NCBI GenBank assembly: GCA_026214975.1
Contig: CM047810.1
Span: 41,002,113-41,066,112 of the forward strand
Length of the DNA stretch: 64,000 bases
DNA from: Gentiana macrophylla
Lineage: Eukaryota; Streptophyta; Magnoliopsida; Gentianales; Gentianaceae
Direction: 5' to 3'
Shown: one piece after another, positions 24,138 through 38,424 of the stretch
Layout of the letters: the number at the start of each line of letters is the position of its first letter
Numbering within the stretch: position 1 is the stretch's first letter
Made by a program: the position numbers and the translations under genes
The notes under the pieces: generated by a model
Seen by the model: the letters and a program-made list of their open reading frames with translations, nothing else
Told to the model about the DNA's origin: nothing
The model's database searches: none

Positions 24138-24631
24138 GTTGCATTGATAGGCACTCTTAGGATTTCACCACACCATGAGGGAATTCACATGACACTTTAC
24201 CAACTTTTTCGATTTATCTTGTGTTGAATAAAGAGAAGCGAACAATAATGACCCATTGCAAGCACACACTTTTGTTGATGCGCATTCACCTTATCATATT
24301 GATTTGTGGATTTTTGGTGTTAAATTTTTTGAACCTTAACGAAAGCCACTTAAAAGTAAGGTTTACTTAGCCAAAGAGCGCACTCGCTCAATTCTTTTCC
24401 TTTGAGTGGTATCACGCAATGCCATGTCATTCTAGAATTTGCATTGATATACTTTTTGAGACCACATCTTATTTCGGATCCGTCGCACTAAAATGATTGA
24501 GGCACCTAGGATTAACCCCGTTCCAGACCCACTTTTGTTGGCCACCCGATAATTATACCCCCTAGTGAGCCATGTCTAGCCTGACCCTTCGTTTGACTAG
24601 CTCTAGAAATATTAACCATAAGCCTTTTCTT
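24138..24631. repeat. Right arm of the inverted repeat in ATH-2
   Basis: It stops 13 bases upstream of the ORF3 start codon and on its other side abuts the gag/protease linker (KAKKEEEEKAYG). It occupies the place where pol should be. Confidence 0.93.
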
Positions 24632-25254
24632 CCTCTTCTTTCTTCGCCTTAGCCAACCTGCCTGGAAAAGGTGGAGGGATAACAATCTTTGATTCTTTTT
24701 CCTTAGGTCTAGACTCAGTCGGTTCATCAGAATTTGCTTCCTTGGAATTCTCCTCCACTTGCACCTTTTTAGCAACTTTCTCTCGAGTAGGCTCAGACAA
24801 TTCTTTACCACTTCGCAAAGCCACTGCATTAACATTCTCTCTTGGATTCACCACTTAGGAAGGAAGCTTCCCTTGATTGTCCTTCAATTGGTTTACATCA
24901 GTTGCCAACTGAGACATTTGGATCTCAAGATTCCTTACTCCCGCTCTCGACTCACTCTGAACCTGTTGAATTTCTTGACGAAAATCTTAACGAAGCTTCT
25001 GATTTACTTGCTGAATAGTTTAAAAGAGGGTACTCGTCATATTTTTCATCATATCCTCCATTGAGAAATTGGTAGGAGCTGGGGCTTGGGTCCTTTGCAA
25101 AATCTGTGGTTGGGCACCCTGTGTTCTATAGTTTTTCGGGTATGGATCATACCTTCTTTGTTGTTGTTGCCATTGATAACCACCTACAACATTAACCTAT
25201 TCAGTTCCATCCTCTTGTAGAGTTGGACACATGTCAGTAGGGTGTCCAATCATG
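24602..25254 (-). pseudogene. ATH-2 gag C-terminal remnant
   Basis: Reading the minus strand from the LTR junction: a half zinc-knuckle stretch (MIGHPTDMCPTLQEDG), a Gln-rich part (GGYQWQQQQRRYDPYPKNY), the helical block LEIQMSQLATDVNQLKDNQG, and the linker VNPRENVNAVALRSGKELSE that leads to the protease in Athila elements. Two in-frame stops are present. The capsid part is deleted together with the LTR end and the PBS. Confidence 0.82.
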
Positions 25255-26341
25255 CCAGTTTTTCCTACAACCGATAACTAGGACAACCGCCACTAATTAT
25301 TCCCTAATCGGAATCACACTCCTAACGACCGCTAGAAGTTGGTGAACCGAAAGCATTAACTAGCAGAAAAACCCAATTTCTAGGTATTAAGCCAACCAGT
25401 CTAATTTTAACCATAGAACGCTTGATTCTCACAATTGTGATTCCTACGGGTGGCGATCCGGCAGAAATTTATCGTTTACCACTTTTAATTTCACATAAAC
25501 AACCGCCTTGGTGTAAATTTTGGCGATGAACTAGACAATTAACTTAAAAACCCTCCAGTGGAAATTAGATTGATCTTCTAATTCTAATTCGATTAAAGCA
25601 GAGAATAAAACGATACCAACAATTAAACGAGGATAAATATCAATTTGATCTCACAATTGCTAGATTTAGGGATTCATAATGCTTTAACTGGAGAAAGGTA
25701 ATTTAGCTACACATGATCATAATAATACACATAAGAAATAATCAAAATACCTTATTGAATTGCAGAAAATTGAGAAAAGTGTAGTTGATGAAAATAAATC
25801 CTAGGAAAAAAATAAACTCAAGTCGCACTGCTGCTCCTCCAATGTCGACTAAAATCTGAATGAATCTCCCAAAATAATATGCGTTCCCCTTTCTTTTCTA
25901 CGTTGGCCTCCTTCTTTTTTTTTGTTTAAAAGGAATTTTCTAATAATTAATAATATAAATAATCCTAATAAAAAAAATAAAAAATAATGAAATAGTATCC
26001 ATCCATAAAGTCAGAATATGTAAAAAAAGAGTGTTTAATGATGTAATGAGCCATAATTTCGCAGCCAACTCGATTCGTTTCTGCCCAGCTCGCTGCCTAA
26101 TGGTAGGATATTGCCGTTCCAGCTTTTAGCTTTTCAGCACTTTTTTCTTTTCCGACTCGATCGCTTCACTTCCACTTTGTCTAAATAGCTCCAAATGACT
26201 CCAAAATGCCTCAAAACATCCAAAATCATGCCTCCATCATATAAGTCCTGAAAAACATCAAAAACAACCACCCAAGCGAGATCTTTTCGTAGAAAACGCC
26301 CTAAAATTGCACCATATATGTAGTCAGATATGAACCTATCA
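25255..26341 (-). repeat. 5' LTR of ATH-2, 3' end deleted
   Basis: It matches 14928-15383 plus 20361-21000. About 360 bp of the LTR next to the PBS are missing; the break joins directly to gag at a CCAG sequence. It also contains the unoccupied copia-1 insertion site (about 25704). Confidence 0.9.
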
Positions 26342-26346
26342 GAAGG

Positions 26347-26572
26347 CAAAAGGCAGTACTCACAAAACGAGGAGCTTCACAGATCAAGAACTAAGAATAA
26401 AAGATAAATTTGAGAAATTATATACGGAAGGTTGATGACGCCAGCATCAAATACCGCCGCGCACGTCAAAAGGATGAGCCCTGATTTTGTCAGCAAGAGG
26501 GAGAGGGATCGAAGAGAGATTGATTCATAAGAGTGTCGAAGGAGTTGTTTTTTATGTCTAGGAATACCCCAT
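26347..26572. other. Short intergenic stretch, nothing recognised
   Basis: Only a 67-residue minus-strand frame (26580-26377), without family features. Confidence 0.5.
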
Positions 26573-27312
26573 AATGACAAGTTTATTTCGTTGGAATGGA
26601 ATGGATCGAAATAAAATGAAATGAATTGAATAAAATGGAATGAAATAATCTTATTTCAATCACGTGTTTAAAACGTCATCAAATTGAATGAAACACCGAA
26701 CAATAATGAGTGGTGAGGGATAAGGTGTAGTGTAGGGTAGAATGGGGAAGAGTGAGGTTGTAGGATACGATAAGGAGTAGGGTTAGGTGGAGAGGTAAGG
26801 TGTACTAGGGTATGATATGGTAGTGAGGTGTACTAGGGTATGATATGGTAGTGAGGTGTGGTAGGGTAAGGTAGTGGGGTAAGGCAAGGTAGGGGTTTTA
26901 GGCGGGGAGGTAGGTTATGTAGGGTAAGGAAGGGTAGGGCATGATGAGGTAAGGTAAGGTATGATAAGGTTGGAAAGAAATAGGTTGGGGTGGTGGGGTA
27001 GAGTATTGTAAAGAGGTATGGTTGATTAGGGTAAGGCGTGTAGGGTTGGATGGTGTTGAGGGGTAAAGTGGTTGGCGGGCAAGGACAACCCCACCCCACC
27101 AAACTCTACCCATTCCACCATATCCCGCCTTAGGCACCCATCCCTACTATACCCTACTCCACTTAAGTGTATCATTATCACACTACTCTGCTCTACTCAT
27201 CATCCTATGTGTCGTTTAGTAGGGAATTTAGTTTCATTTCATTGTTTCACATTTCAAAAGCAATAATGAAATGAATTTATCCATTTCATTCCAATGTAAC
27301 AAACAAGCCATT
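26573..27312. mobile_element. TIR element filled with G-rich minisatellite
   Basis: Imperfect inverted ends of about 33 bp (AATGACAAGTTTATTTCGTT at 26573; CATTCCAATGTAACAAACAA at 27286, reading inward on the other strand) flank a degenerate GGTAGGGTAAGGT minisatellite (26708-27170). The ends keep a common core TTGGAATGRAATGGA. I could not see a clear target duplication. No coding frame is credible; the Tyr/Pro-rich ORFs are read-through of the minisatellite. Confidence 0.5.
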
Positions 27313-27635
27313 AGTTTCCAGTTGTTCTTTCGTGGCCCTAAAAAAATGCATGTACGGTGGTAGCAGTGCTATTCCTTTTTCCAAGCAAAAAACATTTAAT
27401 AACAGAAGCACAATATGTAAGAACTTAGGGGGGATTTAACTTATAGTGATGCCATGATGAGAAACAAATTCCAATTGGTACTTAAAAGCCGTTTTCTCAC
27501 GGGTTTTATTATGGTAATAGTTGGATTTAGATAATAATAAAAACACCATGCCCTATGCCCTTGAGTTGATCATCCAGCTCAATGCAAAAGGCACCAGAAG
27601 ACCTTTTATAAATCTTGCACGAACAAACTACTGAT
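27313..27635. other. 3' flank of SPP
   Basis: Contains the SPP 3' UTR (minus strand) immediately left of the stop codon at 27636-27638. No other gene is seen. Confidence 0.6.
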
Positions 27636-30080
27636 TTAGAAAAACCAGGTTGAACCATCACTTGATCCAGCTCCATCCAACCATGTCTGGTGAACATGTA
27701 TCCAGGTGAGCCCTTCTGCAACACTCACGTCCTGCCGGGTGACAACATTATAACATTATTAGCTTATACATGTGATTCCTCATGTGAAATAGATCTGAAA
27801 TTTGGCCGTTGATTCTTTCACTTGAGGAATCACATGCGAAAAATCAAGATTCCAACTTATACCATACCAGAAGTAATAATTCCCTTTACTTATAATAATA
27901 AAAGAAAAAAAAGGTCACCTTTGAACTTAGTAAAACTGTAGTTAGACAACATTGCCTTGTTTCTCCTGCATGCAAACAAACTAGTTAATGGCTTTAATGA
28001 ATCAAAGTTGATAAATTTCAACCACAACTGAAATTCAAAGTACAATCAGAAATATTTAAAGGAAATACAGCCTCACCAGATAGCTCCCACTTCTTGAATC
28101 TCACAAGCCATGAATCTGAACCGACTTTTGTTGATAAGACCTGATCCACATAGGTTCTAAATTTTTTCCCCTGCATATCTCCATGCAATGTCCTCAATGC
28201 TTCTACACAATCATTCAGAGATTTCTCTATCCCAGATGGATGAACAAACACGCCAGAGTGAAACTGATGGACAAATATAAGGGAAATGCAGTTAGCCAAG
28301 ACAGTGAAAATTAGGCGAAGATTCAAGGAACATCTGAAGGTGCCGGACTGGTAATAAGCAAAAGGCGTTTCTATTCTTTTAAAAAAATTGATGGTAGCTC
28401 TCATTTTCTCTACAGAACAGATACCTAGGTTTTTCATGAAATATATATCCATGGGAAAGTCTGGTAAAAGAAGACATGCATTATAGTAAAAATGTACTAG
28501 AATAGAGATCAAATTTAACCCTTTCAAACCACAGCTGAAAGGAGCTTAAATTTGTTAGATTGGGCCTAGATCAAATACAAGTATTTAGAATGGACCGAAA
28601 TATGTCAAGATGCTCAGTGTGTATGACTACACAAGTGTATTATATGGAGGATTCGAACATACCGAAACTGCCTTGAGGTTTGCCAAATAGAGTTCAGATT
28701 TCTCAACTTCGGCATGTCTCCACCTTTCTAGAAACAAATATAACTTCACTACTTCATATGCTGGATCAAAGTTCTCCAGCTTAGAATCAGATAAGTCATT
28801 CACGTCTCTAGGAGATACATGCGGACCAAGGTTGAAACGACCAATTGCTTGTATAATGCCCCCTGCACATCTCTCTGTAGCATGCAAGATTTTAGGATTA
28901 TCTTTAGCATTTGCGCCATACCACTGCAATAATTCTTCCTGAGCATTACTCACCTACAAATCAAACACATATAAGCAATATGCCTACACCAATTACAAGG
29001 AATATGTGGTTAAGAAGATGCCACCAAAGGAGGAGCAGCTTACCATGACCCCATGTACATCTGGAATGCTAAATAGTTCGGCGTCATTGCCAGAATCACC
29101 GCAGACAAGGGTGTTGTGGGGTGATTTACCCTCTGCCTTGAATTTCCCAAGCAAATAAGCAAGTGCTTGTCCTTTGCCAGCACCTTGGGGCAATATATCC
29201 AAGTCCATCCCACCACTGTAAATTATTTTGACATCCAACTGATATTCACAAAATAAAATTCATCAGAAAGAAGAAACTATATGCCCTTGTATGAAAACGC
29301 ATCCTTTTCCCCCTTCTCAAAAAAATGGAGAAATACACTTTTAAGGCTCGAAAATAGTCAAGTTTGACATGCATCAACAGCCAAAAGCTGCATCATACCC
29401 CACGTTGTGCAAGGCGTGTGCTAAGAGCTTTCGTTACATCCTGAGCCCTGTCTTTCTGAACATAGAAGCTAACTTTGTGTGGTCGTTGCTCTGTTTCTGA
29501 CTGTAACACAGGAAAAAAAAAAGTTACTAGCAGATTTAGCCAAAATGTTCTTATTCAAGGCATTATCCAGCTTATCCATTCTAGTAGATGTATAATTCAA
29601 CTAAGACAAAAAATCAATTACTTCAGACAATATTTCTAGCCATATACCTGAAGAGTGAGCTCAGGAAACTTGCTCGTTTCTTCAGTCACTATCTTTCTGT
29701 CCCATTTCTGGTTCAGAACTTGAACCCATCCATCATCAGGCACCATGGCATTACCATAAGTAATTTCAGTTCCAACAGACATTATTGTAATATCCGGTGT
29801 CAGTAAAGGCTTTTCTTTCCTCAGTTCCTTGTACAATGTCGGTGATCTCCCAGTTGAAAATACCAGCAACGAATTGGCTCTATAATTGGCTTCCCACAAT
29901 GCATTGAATCTAAGGAGAGAGAGACTTTCAGGGTCATGATGATCAACCTGAAAGAGAACATTCCCGACTAAGCCATATAATCATGTAATCATGTATAGCC
30001 AAAAAGAAATAAAAAAGTACCATTGTATGGTCCAAATCAGAGACTATCATGAGCCGTGCTGAGCCAGAAAGCCGGTCCAT
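27636..30080 (-). CDS. SPP: Sucrose-phosphate phosphatase
   Basis: It hydrolyses sucrose-6-phosphate to sucrose in the cytosol, the last step of sucrose synthesis after sucrose-phosphate synthase. Eight coding exons join in frame with GT...AG borders: 30080-30021, 29947-29648, 29500-29399, 29238-29044, 28953-28663, 28263-28077, 27965-27919 (a 47-nt exon) and 27731-27636. The 425-residue product has the family's usual length. HAD-family motifs are visible: the nucleophile loop [23 protein letters not shown] and the metal loop [12 protein letters not shown]. The plant-specific C-terminal domain follows ([40 protein letters not shown], ending STWFF). The start ATG at 30080 has an ACCATGG context. 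No lesion is visible. Confidence 0.95.
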
Positions 30081-31372
30081 GGTAACTTTAAGCTGACTTT
30101 CACCCTGCAAGTAATCAAGTTTCAATAAAGACAATGATGATACTTTATCTGTTTGATAATATATAGAACAGTTCTCAAAGATTTTTGGGTTATTAGTCAA
30201 CAAAAGCTAGCAGAAAAACGAAAAAAAAAACAGCATCCCAACAAATGTAAAAAAAGATGTAGGCTTGCAAAGTATCAAGTGAGTAAATGTATCCCACATC
30301 TTGACATGTAACTTCTCAGTCACGTACTATCCATATGTCCAGAGGGATGAGCCTTTAAGATTAGAATTTGCAGATGCTGGTTGTTTATTTGATTCCATAA
30401 TGTCAATAAATGAAAATGACAAGCTAATATAATCATTCTTCGTGAAAAGAAATGGATCCAACATCATTAATCAGCCTTTTATCACTCTGTATAGATAAAC
30501 AAAAAAAAGAGGTTCTTTTGTAGGCTTTGAGTTCACTGAACTCTGGTTATGATTGTAAATCTTATGATACTGTTTACAAAATCTTCACTCATTTACAAAA
30601 ATTAAATAACTAAAAGAACATCAGGTGGCAAAAACAATGTGAATCATACTTCATTCAGATCCCAAACAGGAAAACACCCACCCACCCCACCCGTAAAAAA
30701 ATGTATTTTCCAGTAGAAAAGGCATGATATATAAATCCCATTCTCAGAAAACCATTTGAGATTAAAATATCACTAAGTTAAAATTAATCCAAAGAAAATT
30801 ACAATATCACAAAGTTAAAATTTGTAACAAAAAAATGGCTTCCATTTTCAGGTTCGCAGAACCCAATTGAGGTTTAAAACTCACTACTGTACGTTAAATT
30901 TTACCCAAAAAAACCCAATTGACGTGCAAGTACAATCCATAGGTAAATCGCATAAAATAAAAGGCAATTTTCAGATAAGGAAAATCAATATAACACACAG
31001 AAACCAAGACAGCTAGAGAGTGACAGAATATTTCAGACTTTACCTGAGAGGTAGAACAGGTAATAACTGAAAGAGTGGCACAGCGGGGGTGGCAGCTGAA
31101 CGGAAAGTTTTAACAGTCGTAGCAGTAGAAGGAACCGGAAAAACTGAATGCTTATCAAAAGAAAATTGAGGAATCGATAGTGATGAAGAAGGTGGGTTCC
31201 GGTTATTGATGGCCTTGCAAACAGTGAATGGACAGTGGTTGATATTAGGCAATCGGAAGAGGAGCATCAGCATCTGCTGGGGGATCCAATTTCGTTGGCG
31301 CTTTTCTTGTGAGTTCTCCACGCTTACATTTTTCTCAGATTTTTTTTTTATTTTTGTAGAGCTTTTTACCAC
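30081..31372 (-). other. SPP 5' leader with intron and upstream ORF
   Basis: The 24 bases before the ATG follow an acceptor TTGCAG at 30105-30110, so a leader intron 30105-31043 is likely, with its donor (CAG/GTAAAG) at 31043. The leader exon from 31044 upward holds a 110-codon open frame (31372-31040) that stays open up to the donor. After normal splicing it is out of frame with SPP. The transcription start is not evident; a poly-T run lies at 31399-31421. Confidence 0.55.
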
Positions 31373-31995
31373 GTTTCAACTCCTAATATTACTATAATTT
31401 TTTTTTTTTTTTTTTTTTTTTGGGGGAGGGGGTAACGGTGTGTTGGATTTTAGCCATTCAGGTTGATTATTTTGTACACGCTCCGTTACGAAATAATTGA
31501 TTCAGCTGTCAAAAAAGATTTATTTTAAAATAATCGAGGTAGTTATATTTTCAATAAATGCAATATTTATTATGTTTTTCTTACATCTATCTTTATTTAT
31601 TAAGTAGGAGAATAAATATAATATTTTATTAATTATAAACTAAATTAGTTTTAGTTTTTTTCAAATTAAATCATTAACTGACATCTTTAATATACGTATT
31701 TTTGACAATTGTTTCGGTTATTTCGGAGCGAAAATAGTATTAGAATTATTACCTGGCAATTGATGGGGTTGATTATTGAATTATTTGTTGCAACGAGTCG
31801 AATATGATAAATCATTATTAAAATAAAAATTACTTTTATGTAGCTGGCAAGGAATAATCCCATTAGATTTCTTTTTAATCATGTCTCAATGGAAATGAAT
31901 CGAGTTGAATAGAATAAAGTTATACACAACTTGAATCGAATAAAGTTTTACATTTTGTTTTCTTGAGTTTATTATTTTATGTTGGTTTTTACCGT

Positions 31996-32395
31996 TAAAT
32001 TTAGGTGGGTTTTATTAGCACTACGAAAATGCTCACGGCACCACGATCACTTTTAGTACTCTATAAATCACTCTTGACATCATATTGAATATTTTTATTA
32101 TTTGCACAACACAAACGTTTATGGAACTGACACCCGTTCTCGGTACGAACGTCACTAAAACTGATGTTTGTGTTCCATTCCAACGTCACTGACACTGAAA
32201 GTACAGTTATAAATGTATCACAAGTGAAAACGTCAGACCCACCGACGTTTTGAGCGAATAAAAACGTCAATAACTCTGACGCCCGTAACGTGTTCCTAAA
32301 AAGTGATTTGGTGGTACCAAAAAGTAATGAAAAATAATAAGAAAAAGGGTGTCAAGAATAATTTGGTGGTGCCAATAGAACCCACCTAAATTTAT
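31996..32395. mobile_element. Small TIR element with AACGTC repeats
   Basis: The inverted ends ATTTAGGTGGGTTTTATTAG (left) and the complement of CCAATAGAACCCACCTAAAT (right) match over about 27 bp with four mismatches. Inside are about eight AACGTC/GACGTT motifs in both directions (32110-32290). The left end (GCACTACGAAAATGCTC) resembles 43400-43415 of the B3-carrying element, so both may belong to one family. Confidence 0.55.
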
Positions 32396-32854
32396 TATCG
32401 TTCTCTTCCTCATCAAGAAAACAGTTGTTTTATTTGTTAAACTTAAGCCTTCTTTTAGTCATCAACAAAAATGGTTAGTTGTTGATGTTCTGGAAGAGTA
32501 TTAACATCAAAGTCCCTATACCATATTTTATCTCCGCAATAAGGTTAAAATGTAGGGATCCAACCAAAAACACATTCCATCAGCCTTCTCATCATTTCCC
32601 TACAATAGGGACCATGAACAGTGTCACCCTAAATATAGGGTGGTACTGTAGTTCACCATACATTTTTTTTTATCATTATTTCTCTCTTTTTCTCATAAAA
32701 GTTAATTTTGAAAAAGTTATTTATAGATTAAAAAATGAACATTTTATTGGTGTAAAGATAGAGATAGGGATGGTGACGTAGAGTACTCTGAATTTAGTTG
32801 TTATAAAGTAGAGATATATATTTTTTAATAGTATTTTTGGGATAAAGGCACTCA

Positions 32855-33215
32855 TTTTTAACACCTAAAAGACATAGATATCATTCATTCAAAAAAAAAA
32901 AAGAAAAAAAAAAGACATAGATATCAGGCCCTGTTTTGTTTCGGGTTGGATTGAGGTTGAATGGATTCAAGAAGAAGAAGTAAAATAATATATAGTTGAA
33001 TTAAATATTAATGATTATAAAGTTGAAATGTTATGTTGAATTTGTTTAGTTGAAGAAATGATTGGTGAGAGAAATTTTAAAGAAATATTATATGAAAAAA
33101 ATAATTCTAAATGAGTAAATAAACTTAAACTCATTAATTTTTTTTTTTTTGAGAAGATGGCACTCATTTTTAAGTTATCCATTTTTAACACCTAAAGGAC
33201 ATAGATATCAGGTGA
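32855..33215. repeat. Repeated block with inserted AT-rich segment
   Basis: ACACCTAAAAGACATAGATATCA occurs at about 32860 and, varied, near 32912 and 33191. The last two copies flank an AT-rich segment (about 32935-33180) that begins GGCCCTGTTTTGTTTCGGG. This looks like an insertion with duplicated flank, type unknown. Confidence 0.45.
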
Positions 33216-33663
33216 TTGTAATGGTAATTATTATCACACCATTGGCCATACATACACTGTAATACTGTAATTAAAAAACAATAATTACAAAGGGTGCATT
33301 GATAGAAATGTCCCTATATGCATGGTTCTAGTTGATTCTTTTGGCTAGTTAAAAGCTGGGTGATTTAAAAATTAAACATAAAATGGAAGTAAAAAACATC
33401 CAAAGGAAAAGACAAACCAACCTAATATAGTTTCCAATCTTTAACCAGACTATTAATTGCTGAACTAATAAACATATGATAACTACAATGTAAAGAAATC
33501 TGCTGACAATGGGAACAACCTGTCGAGTATTACAAACACAAACGCCTACGGGACGTCTACGAGGAGAGTCTATACGGATCCATCGTACTGGACCGACCAC
33601 CAGTCAGACACTGATGGTGCACAAACAGACTAACAAGAGTCTTCTTCATGATCCATGTCTACA

Positions 33664-37090
<3,427 letters not shown>

Positions 37091-37629
37091 CAAATGGTTA
37101 TAAATCCAGCCCTAATTTCTCTTGAATCCCTATTTTCACAAAAAGCCTTTTTCTTCATCCCATTGACATCAAATTAGATTAACAAAAAGCTCGAAATCTG
37201 CAATAAGATCAACGGCCTTGGGTCTTGGCTTTGACCAATCTCCAGATTACCGCTTAGAAAATGCATCAAAATACAACCTTTCGATGAAAGCTCAGTTCGG
37301 GAATTGTATAATTCTAGTTATGAAGGTAACAGGTAATGGGAAGAAATTGACGAGAAATGTGAATGAGCGCTTTGTGGTTAGTTGAGCCTGGAATCAAATC
37401 TTGAACGGATCGATGGCGGTGCGTTTCTTAATTGGATTTGATTTGAGACGAAAATGGAGCATTTGCCCGACAGGATTTTCCCTTTCAGAAATGTGGATTG
37501 CTGCAGTGATGTAATTGCATGAATATCTCAAGTATAGACCAAAACGACGTCAAGACGCAAGTCCTGCATGTCGTATGTGCATGGCCAACTTCCGGCAGCA
37601 ATTTTAGAGAAATGTTTATTAGCCCGGGT
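37091..37629. other. CPK leader and proximal promoter side
   Basis: The upstream region of CPK is only about 550 bp before the hAT-type element begins. I see no unambiguous TATA box. Confidence 0.5.
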
Positions 37630-37872
37630 GCTGGATTTAGGGCTGAGTTTGGATTGATTTGGATGGGTTTAGTTTGGTTTTGAAAGATCCGAGCTGGTTT
37701 GGGGCGTCATAATTCGTCTCAAACTAAACCAAAACGAAGTCAACCCCAATAGTTTGATTTGAGTTGGTTTCGGTTTAACAAACTTAATCTTGAAAAAAAT
37801 GACAAAACCAACATTTTTTTTATAAACTCTAATTAGCTACATCCAGACTAAAATAAATTACAAACCAAAATG

Positions 37873-37903
<31 letters not shown>

Positions 37904-38291
37904 AACTTAAAACAACCAACAACTATCAACAAAATACAATATAATACAGCTACGATTAATCATCAATAGTTGCATACTTACATACATGCATTTACTGATT
38001 TATATTAAAAGGACAAAATGATGAACTAAACTTTACTATTTGGGTTAAGTGGGCCGAGAGTCTAAGATTGTTATATAATGAGTTATATTAAAGAAAAAAA
38101 TAGGTTATATTGGGCCGGTTTGGTAATGAGTATAATAATATATATTATTAATGTATAAAAAATTTGGTTTGGTTTGGACTAGATTGAGTATAATTAAAAA
38201 TATCCGAAACCAATACAATGCAATTCGGTTTGGTTCCAAACCAAACCAATTCATTTGGTTTGTTGTTGGTTTGGTTAGTTCGAATTGGTTT

Positions 38292-38417
38292 TATTAGGTT
38301 TGATGAATAACAAAATAATTGTCATTAAGAAATAATGTTGTGTACACTGAGTTTATATAGAGAGACCACAAGGGTATAAATGTAAATGACAAAATAATAA
38401 AGTAATATATTCTAATA
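38292..38417 (-). repeat. 3' LTR of copia-2
   Basis: 126 bp, identical by eye to 42735-42860. Confidence 0.93.
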
Positions 38418-38424
38418 CGCTCCT

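Larger units (their letters stand above)
14564..26346 (-). mobile_element. ATH-2: rearranged Athila-lineage retrotransposon
   Basis: GAAGG flanks both ends (14564-14568 and 26342-26346), and the termini are TGGTGTG... (14569) and ...CCTATCA (26341). On the minus strand it runs 5' LTR (26341-25255, truncated), gag tail (about 25254-24632), inverted-repeat arm (24631-24138), env-position ORF3 (24124-22450), internal polypurine motif (22278-22296), second arm (22255-21761), terminal polypurine motif (21001-21020) and 3' LTR (21000-14569, split by a copia element). The PBS, the gag N-terminus and all of pol are missing. It cannot move alone. Confidence 0.88.
31373..33663. other. Intergenic between SPP and CPK
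   Basis: It contains the SPP promoter side, a TIR element (31996-32395), AT-rich DNA and a repeated TTAACACCTAAARGACATAG block. No coding frame is credible. The CPK 3' UTR must lie just left of 33664. Confidence 0.6.

Noticed and set aside
24124..24154. GTG start for ORF3 at 24154
   Set aside because: A plant gene should start with ATG; the first is at 24124, and the extension lies in the inverted repeat.
26833..27266. Tyr/Pro/Leu-rich ORFs
   Set aside because: Frames arise from the G-rich minisatellite on either strand.
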